This document shows positions 1 to 4,114 of a stretch of DNA of 6,405 bases, one piece after another. A model generated the notes under the pieces. That model was not told the origin of the DNA. It saw only the letters and a list, made by a program, of their open reading frames with translations, and did not search any database. The position numbers and the translations under genes are program-made. How positions within the stretch are numbered: position 1 is the stretch's first letter; the number at the start of each line of letters is the position of its first letter. Source of the DNA: an uncultured Collinsella sp. (GTDB taxonomy: Bacteria > Actinomycetota > Coriobacteriia > Coriobacteriales > Coriobacteriaceae); the NCBI GenBank assembly GCA_934646965.1, contig CAKUEZ010000116.1:1-6405 (forward strand), in the 5' to 3' direction.

Positions 1-1271
1 TGATCAAGAGCCACCACGATGAGTACCTGGCCGCCTACGGCATCGACCTTAAGCTGACCCGCGCCTGCGCGCTTGCCTGGGAGCAGGCCGAAGCCGCCGG
101 TATTGAGCGCGAGGCCTTTACGAGCGACTGGCACGACGTCGTCACCGACCCCGCCGTCGATATCGTCGTCGAGCTCATCGGCGGCGAGCACCCCGCGACC
201 GAAATCTTCACCACCGCCTTCGAGAACGGCAAGCACGTCGTCTCTGCCAACAAGGCCCTGCTGGGCCGTCATGTCGAGACGCTCGCCGAGAAGGCGCGTG
301 AGTGCGGCGTGCAGATTAAGTGCGAGGCCAGCTGCGGTGGCGGCATCCCCATCGTCAGCACGCTCGAGCACGACCTGGTGGGTAACAAGATCCTGACCAT
401 CGCCGGCATCCTCAACGGCACCACCAACTACATCCTGTCGCGCATGGACGCCGAGGGCGCCGATTACGCTGACGTGCTTGCCGACGCGCAGGCCAAGGGC
501 TATGCCGAGGCCGACCCGTCCGCCGACGTCGACGGCTTCGATGCCGCCAGCAAAACGGCCATCCTCGCCTCCATCGGCTTTGGCACCCGCGTGACCACCG
601 ACGACGTCTACCAGCAGGGTATCCGTACCATCGGCGCCGAGGACATCGCCCAAGCCCGCGAGCTCGGCTACACCATCAAGCTGCTGGGCATCGCCCGCAA
701 CACCGATGCCGGTGTCGACGTCCGCGTGCACCCCACGCTGATCCCTGCCGACCACATGCTCGCCAAGGTCAACGGCGCCATGAACGCCGTCTACGTGGTG
801 GGCGACGCTGTGGGCGAGACCATGTTCTACGGTGCCGGCGCAGGCTCCTTCCCCACCGCGAGCGCCGTCGTGGGCGATATCCTGTCGCTCTCCGAGCAGA
901 TCAGCCGCGGCGTGGCACCGTTGCCCGAGATCGAGCCCTACGGTCACAACCTCGCCTTTAAGCCCATGGACGAGCTCCAGACCAAGTACTATGTGCGCCT
1001 GAAGGTTGCCGACCGCGTGGGTGCCCTGTCCGAGACGGTCGATATCTTCGCCAAGCACAACATCTCGATCTCGCTCATCAATCAGGTCGAGGATGGCAAG
1101 TCGGGCGTCACCGACACCTGCTCGGTCATCTTCCTGACGCACCGCGCACTCGAGAAGGACGTCCAGGCTGCCGCTGCCGAGCTCGCAGGCGTCGGCTGCG
1201 TGGCCGAGGTCGCCAACGTCCTGCGTATCGAGGACGTCGAGGCCTGGACCGAAGGCGTCATGGCCAACTAA
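1..1271 (+). CDS. hom: Homoserine dehydrogenase, 5'-truncated by window edge
   Basis: Cytosolic enzyme that reduces aspartate-4-semialdehyde to homoserine with NAD(P)H, the branch point to threonine and methionine. The reading frame is open from base 3 to the TAA at 1269-1271, giving 422 visible residues. By comparison with recalled Hom proteins about 20-25 N-terminal residues are missing, including the GxGxVG nucleotide-binding loop. Numbering visible residues from base 3: VVELIGG (55-61) and VVSANKALLG (79-88) complete the Rossmann domain. EASCGGGIPI (108-117) and ILNGTTNYIL (136-145) open the catalytic domain. E169, D180 and K184 have the spacing of the family's catalytic Glu/Asp/Lys residues. 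A C-terminal ACT domain starts near 329 (YYVRLKVADRVGALSE), which in this family usually mediates threonine feedback inhibition. EASC replaces the commoner EASV. A strong terminator follows, so this is the last gene of its transcript. The start codon and upstream operon partners lie outside the window. Identity is very secure. Confidence 0.97.
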   Translation, partial: IKSHHDEYLAAYGIDLKLTRACALAWEQAEAAGIEREAFTSDWHDVVTDPAVDIVVELIGGEHPATEIFTTAFENGKHVVSANKALLGRHVETLAEKARECGVQIKCEASCGGGIPIVSTLEHDLVGNKILTIAGILNGTTNYILSRMDAEGADYADVLADAQAKGYAEADPSADVDGFDAASKTAILASIGFGTRVTTDDVYQQGIRTIGAEDIAQARELGYTIKLLGIARNTDAGVDVRVHPTLIPADHMLAKVNGAMNAVYVVGDAVGETMFYGAGAGSFPTASAVVGDILSLSEQISRGVAPLPEIEPYGHNLAFKPMDELQTKYYVRLKVADRVGALSETVDIFAKHNISISLINQVEDGKSGVTDTCSVIFLTHRALEKDVQAAAAELAGVGCVAEVANVLRIEDVEAWTEGVMAN

Positions 1272-1304
1272 TCCGGTTCTCGCCATACGACATATATGTT
1301 GAGG

Positions 1305-1341
1305 GGCTCCCGTCCGGTCTTGGACGGGAGCCTTTTTGTTT
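1305..1341 (+). terminator. Rho-independent terminator of hom
   Basis: A perfect 11-bp GC-rich stem (1305-1315 GGCTCCCGTCC pairing with 1322-1332 GGACGGGAGCC) closes a 6-nt loop. It is followed immediately by TTTTTGTTT at 1333-1341. It lies 33 bp after the hom stop codon and ends that transcript before the dehydrogenase gene. The upstream side lacks a matching A-run, so it should work mainly on the plus strand. Confidence 0.93.
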
Positions 1342-1383
1342 GCGCGCTGGGAGCACATTGGCGCAGTCCGCGTTTGAACAACT

Positions 1384-1427
1384 TGACCGCTTATTGACAA
1401 CCGGGGGTACCGTTCACCGATAAGCGG
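1384..1427 (+). promoter_or_regulatory. Putative promoter with inverted repeat upstream of the dehydrogenase gene
   Basis: A perfect -35 hexamer TTGACA lies at 1394-1399. The best -10 candidate is GATAAG at 1419-1424 (4 of 6 matches), a 19-bp spacer, longer than optimal for a housekeeping promoter. An 8-bp perfect inverted repeat, CCGCTTAT (1387-1394) and ATAAGCGG (1420-1427), brackets this spacer and overlaps both hexamers. That layout would suit an operator. A GGTACC palindrome (1406-1411) sits close to its centre. The promoter call is an inference from sequence. The inverted repeat itself is directly visible, but its function is unknown. Confidence 0.4.
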
Positions 1428-1485
1428 ACGTGCTCGTTTTGGGCCGCCACTATGCTGTGCTGCGTATGTCCACACCCCCGAAGAA

Positions 1486-1491
1486 TGGAGG
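1486..1491 (+). promoter_or_regulatory. Ribosome binding site deciding the dehydrogenase start
   Basis: TGGAGG ends 4 nt before the ATG at 1496. In-frame upstream starts exist (GTG at 1430, ATG at 1466), but neither has a purine-rich Shine-Dalgarno sequence. Either would add residues before the usual short-chain dehydrogenase N-terminus, so the ATG at 1496 is preferred. Confidence 0.8.
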
Positions 1492-1495
1492 CACC

Positions 1496-2245
1496 ATGTT
1501 GCTCGAGGGTAAGAAAGCAATCATCACTGGAGGCACGCGCGGTATCGGCTATGCCATCGCCTGCCGTTTTATTGAGGAAGGCGCTGCCGTCACCGTCTTT
1601 GGCTCTCGCCAGGAGACCGCCGACGCCGCCGTTGAGAAGCTGACCGCAGCCTATCCCGAGGCCAAGATCTGGGGCCGCTCCTGCGACCTCACCTCACTCG
1701 AGGCCGTGACCAAGGCCTTTGCCCAGGCAGCCGCCGACATGGGCGGCCTGGACACGGTCGTCAATAACGCCGGCATCTCCCAGAGCACCCCGCTGCTCAA
1801 CTACACCGCCGAGGAGTTCGCCAAGGTCATGAACCTCAACGTAACCGCCGTCTTCAACGGCCACCATGCCGCCGCCAAGATCATGACCGAGGCCGGCCAT
1901 GGCGGCACCATCACCACCACGACCTCGATGGTCGCCAAGTACGGCCAGCCCTCCGGCGTCGGCTACCCCACGTCCAAGTTCGCCGTCAACGGCATGGTCC
2001 AGTCGCTCTCGCGCGAGCTCGCCCCCAAGGGCATTCGCGTCAACGCCGTCGCGCCTGGCGTGACCAGGACCGATATGGTTGCCGCCCTACCCGACGAGGT
2101 CATCAAGCCGCTCGTCGCCACCATCCCGCTCGGCCGCATGGGCGAGCCCGAGGACGTCGCCAACGCCTTCGTCTACCTGGCGAGCGACATGTCCTCCTAT
2201 GTCACGGGCGCCGTACTCCCCGTCGACGGAGCCGCCCGCTCCTAA
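1496..2245 (+). CDS. Short-chain dehydrogenase/reductase, FabG/BaiA-like
   Basis: A 249-residue classical SDR, predicted cytosolic, that oxidises or reduces a hydroxy/keto group with NAD(P). The Rossmann TGxxxGxG motif is TGGTRGIG (residues 11-18). NNAG lies at 90-93, and the catalytic Ser144, Tyr157 and Lys161 keep the family spacing (Ser-13-Tyr, YxxxK). The PG motif is VNAVAPGVTRTDM, and the protein ends in the tetramer-forming VTGAVLPVDGA region. Beyond generic FabG features, several stretches match my recollection of BaiA, the bile-acid 3alpha-hydroxysteroid dehydrogenase of Clostridium scindens, also 249 residues: ITGGTRGIG, VFNG, SGVGYPxSK, VAPGVxxTDM and VDGAxR. After strand beta2 it has FGSRQE where BaiA has FGETQE. 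Ser37-Arg38 suggests NADP(H) preference, whereas the acidic residue in BaiA favours NAD. No bai operon or lipid-synthesis genes are adjacent, so the substrate is not fixed by context. A 3-oxoacyl-ACP reductase or another sugar or steroid dehydrogenase remains possible. The gene is monocistronic, lying between two terminators. The SDR family is certain, the specificity is not. Confidence 0.93.
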   Translation: MLLEGKKAIITGGTRGIGYAIACRFIEEGAAVTVFGSRQETADAAVEKLTAAYPEAKIWGRSCDLTSLEAVTKAFAQAAADMGGLDTVVNNAGISQSTPLLNYTAEEFAKVMNLNVTAVFNGHHAAAKIMTEAGHGGTITTTTSMVAKYGQPSGVGYPTSKFAVNGMVQSLSRELAPKGIRVNAVAPGVTRTDMVAALPDEVIKPLVATIPLGRMGEPEDVANAFVYLASDMSSYVTGAVLPVDGAARS

Positions 2246-2253
2246 GGAGTAGC

Positions 2254-2265
2254 AGGCTTCGGCCT
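2254..2265 (+). other. Small C(UUCG)G tetraloop hairpin after the dehydrogenase stop
   Basis: AGGC-TTCG-GCCT at 2254-2265 forms a 4-bp stem closed by a C-G pair around a UUCG tetraloop, an unusually stable RNA loop. It starts 9 nt after the stop codon and has no T-run, so it is not a terminator by itself. It could stabilise the mRNA 3' region, or it may be chance. Confidence 0.35.
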
Positions 2266-2288
2266 CAACCTTCAACAGAGTCTTGCGC

Positions 2289-2330
2289 AAAAGGCGCGCT
2301 GCCTGCATCAACCGCAAGCAGCGCGCCTTC
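2289..2330. terminator. Bidirectional terminator between convergent genes
   Basis: A perfect 12-bp stem, AAGGCGCGCTGC (2291-2302) with GCAGCGCGCCTT (2318-2329), continues past one mismatch by 3 more pairs (2304-2306 with 2314-2316) to a 7-nt loop. AAAA at 2289-2292 gives a T-run when read on the minus strand, serving the antiporter gene. On the plus strand the stem is followed by the weaker TTCTATCGTTT, serving the dehydrogenase gene. Its place midway between two converging stop codons (2245 and 2368) supports the call. Confidence 0.85.
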
Positions 2331-2367
2331 TATCGTTTGAACGGAAACCGTATCCCAGTATTCCTTG

Positions 2368-3930
2368 CTACTTGCCGTCGTCGTCCTCGGCTTCTTCTCT
2401 TGCGTAGAGTTCAAGCATGCGACGGCGGTATTCGTGCACGGCGAGCTTGGCGCGCTCAAGGCGACGGCGCTCGCGCGGGGTGAGCTTGGACGGGTCGATC
2501 TCGTCGCCATAGGTCTTCTCGGCCAGCAAATGGGCAGCGTCAACAATACGGGCATCGATGCGCTCGCTCGCCGCTTCGGCCGAGAGGCGGTCGGCAATGG
2601 AATCAATCGTAGGCATGCCGTCGAGAGTGCGCCCGTGACCATGCGAGGTCAGCAGTTCGTGTTCGCGTGCGAGCAGGCTCGCCAGGTCGTGATGGGCGCG
2701 CAGAATATCGAACGCATCGGAAGGATGCTCGGCAACTTCTGCCACGGCGGCAACCGGCGCGGCATCGACCACACGGTAGAAGAGCTGCGCGAGTAGCGGC
2801 ATCAAAAACACCGTGATGGCACCGGCGGCAACCATGACCGAGGCAATGTCTTGCGACAGCGCGCCGGCGTTGACGGCAACGCTCGTCACGGCAACGATGA
2901 TCGGCAGCGCCGTGGTGCAGTACAGGGCCACGGTAATGCGGCCATACGCCGAGACATCGCGTGTCTCGGGACAGATACTCATAGAGACAAGAATGGGCAC
3001 GGCGCGGATGATGAGCAGCGCCACGATAAATCCCACGAGCAGGCCCGGACGCGACGCCACGGCCGTCAGGTCGATCTTTGCGCCCGATACGGTAAAGAAC
3101 ACGGGAATCAAAAAGCCATAGGCCAGGCCATCGAGCTTGGTCTCGAGCGTGTGATTGCCCTCGGGGATGATATAGCGCAGGACAAAGCCGGCGGCAAAGG
3201 AACCCAGCACGATATCGAGATCGAAGATGGCCGAGAACGCCACGAGCGTGACCAAGATGAGCACCGTCAGACGAACGAAGGTCTGCGACGTGGTGTCGGC
3301 GCGCTCCTCGACAAACGCAAAGAAACGGCTGCCGATGCGCTTGGAGCGGCTCGGAACCACGGCCAGCAAAACGCAGACCACCGCAAACAGACCCAAGATC
3401 ACGAGCGTCTGAATACCAGTGCGCGCAGAGAGCAGCACCGACATGGCAAGCACGGGTCCGAGCTCGCCCCAGGTGCCGTACGCGAGAATCGAATCCCCAA
3501 CGCGTGTGCCGGTGAGCGAGCGCTCACGCATGATGGGCACGAGCGTGCCGAGCGCCGTAGAAGTGAGGGCGAGCGTCACGGCGATACCGTCGAAGTGACT
3601 GACCGAGAACCACGGCGTAAAGCGCACGGCAAGCCAGGCAATGCCAAACGTGACAACCCACGTCGCCAAGCCATAGCGCCCCTCGACGCCCGTAATGTTC
3701 TTAGGGTCGATCTCAAAGCCGGCGAGCAGGAACAAAAAGGCCAAGCCGAGCTCGGACACGAGCGAGACCTCGGCGTCCACATGGATGACGCCGAGCATAT
3801 GCGGGCCCAGCACCGCGCCGAACACGAGCAAAAAGACCGTCTCGGGAACGGGCTTTCCGGGAATCGCCGAGGCGATAAAGGGGCTTGCGAAGGCCACGAG
3901 CGCGATGATGGCGAGCGAAACGAATGCCAT
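2368..3930 (-). CDS. Cation:proton antiporter, CPA2/Na_H_Exchanger family
   Basis: A 520-residue inner-membrane protein predicted to exchange Na+ or K+ for H+. Residues 1-390 are about 13 hydrophobic segments with CPA2 landmarks. These are GAVLGPHMLG (38-47), LLAGFEIDPKNI (68-79), TSTALGTLVPIMRE (123-136), LGSFAAGFVLR (242-252) and the FFTVSGAKIDL stretch (278-288). The discontinuous-helix position that is usually QD, ND or DD in CPA2 proteins reads Gly155-Glu156 (in TWGELGP). The acidic residue is kept as Glu. Residues 391-520 form a hydrophilic tail with a very charged, probably helical end (ERRRLERAKLAVHEYRRR, then acidic EEAEDDD). There is no Rossmann-like GxGxxG motif, so no KefC-style RCK/TrkA-N regulatory domain is visible. 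The ATG at 3930 has a GAAAGG ribosome site 6 nt upstream. The gene converges on the dehydrogenase and diverges from purL with no obvious functional link to either. The ion specificity cannot be read from the sequence. Confidence 0.9.
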   Translation of the reverse strand: MAFVSLAIIALVAFASPFIASAIPGKPVPETVFLLVFGAVLGPHMLGVIHVDAEVSLVSELGLAFLFLLAGFEIDPKNITGVEGRYGLATWVVTFGIAWLAVRFTPWFSVSHFDGIAVTLALTSTALGTLVPIMRERSLTGTRVGDSILAYGTWGELGPVLAMSVLLSARTGIQTLVILGLFAVVCVLLAVVPSRSKRIGSRFFAFVEERADTTSQTFVRLTVLILVTLVAFSAIFDLDIVLGSFAAGFVLRYIIPEGNHTLETKLDGLAYGFLIPVFFTVSGAKIDLTAVASRPGLLVGFIVALLIIRAVPILVSMSICPETRDVSAYGRITVALYCTTALPIIVAVTSVAVNAGALSQDIASVMVAAGAITVFLMPLLAQLFYRVVDAAPVAAVAEVAEHPSDAFDILRAHHDLASLLAREHELLTSHGHGRTLDGMPTIDSIADRLSAEAASERIDARIVDAAHLLAEKTYGDEIDPSKLTPRERRRLERAKLAVHEYRRRMLELYAREEAEDDDGK

Positions 3931-3936
3931 GTGATG

Positions 3937-3942
3937 CCTTTC
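3937..3942 (-). promoter_or_regulatory. Ribosome binding site of the antiporter gene
   Basis: On the minus strand GAAAGG lies 6 nt before the ATG at 3930-3928. This fixes the start at the first hydrophobic segment (MAFVSLAIIALV). Confidence 0.75.
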
Positions 3943-3957
3943 TCTTGTTTGGGCTTC

Positions 3958-4006
3958 ACTGTAGCACCCTCGCCGTCCTCAACGCGCCGCGAGCTGTCGT
4001 ATCATA
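3958..4006. promoter_or_regulatory. Divergent promoter region between the antiporter gene and purL
   Basis: The 184-bp gap at 3931-4114 must hold promoters for both genes. On the plus strand TATCAT (4000-4005, 5 of 6 to the -10 consensus) would start purL transcription near 4012. No good -35 lies at the right distance. On the minus strand two -10 candidates occur: TATGAT (4006-4001), overlapping the purL one, and an extended TGCTACAGT (3966-3958), which would give the antiporter mRNA a short leader of about 20 nt. Without clear -35 boxes these calls are tentative. I recognise no PurR box or known purine riboswitch here. Confidence 0.3.
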
Positions 4007-4011
4007 GTGAG

Positions 4012-4098
4012 GTTTACAAACATGTGGCTCAAGGCGACCGCGAGGCTTGCCCCGCAAACCGACCGCTGCCGCATACCGTACCGTACGCCCAACCGATC
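4012..4098 (+). other. purL leader with a short hairpin and a TACCG tandem repeat
   Basis: If transcription starts near 4012, purL has a leader of about 100 nt. It contains a small hairpin at 4040-4055 (GCGAGG over CCCCGC with one A-C mismatch and a CTTG loop). It also has a 5-bp tandem repeat TACCG-TACCG-TAC at 4074-4086. No T-run follows the hairpin, so no attenuator is evident. I could not match it to the guanine, PRPP or ZTP riboswitch consensus from memory. Confidence 0.25.
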
Positions 4099-4111
4099 AG
4101 GAAGGCAGGAA
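4099..4111 (+). promoter_or_regulatory. Ribosome binding site of purL
   Basis: AGGAAGG at 4099-4105 ends 9 nt before the ATG at 4115, and a second AGGAA at 4107-4111 ends 3 nt before it. The first has the more usual spacing. The start is backed by the family-typical N-terminus MVSRIYVEKK. Confidence 0.7.
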
Positions 4112-4114
4112 CCA

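Noticed and set aside
309..1271. A shorter homoserine dehydrogenase starting at GTG 309
   Set aside because: The same frame is open back to the window edge and encodes conserved Rossmann-domain residues (VVELIGG, SANKALL), so this is an internal codon of a gene cut by the window.
1430..1495. N-terminal extension of the dehydrogenase from GTG 1430 or ATG 1466
   Set aside because: Neither start has a ribosome site, the extra residues are unlike SDR N-termini, and the GTG falls at or before the probable transcription start. ATG 1496 has GGAGG and gives the family length.
2283..2290. TTGCGCAA 8-bp palindrome as an operator
   Set aside because: It lies at the foot of the convergent terminator with no promoter nearby. 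It is most simply chance next to the T/A-rich terminator edge.
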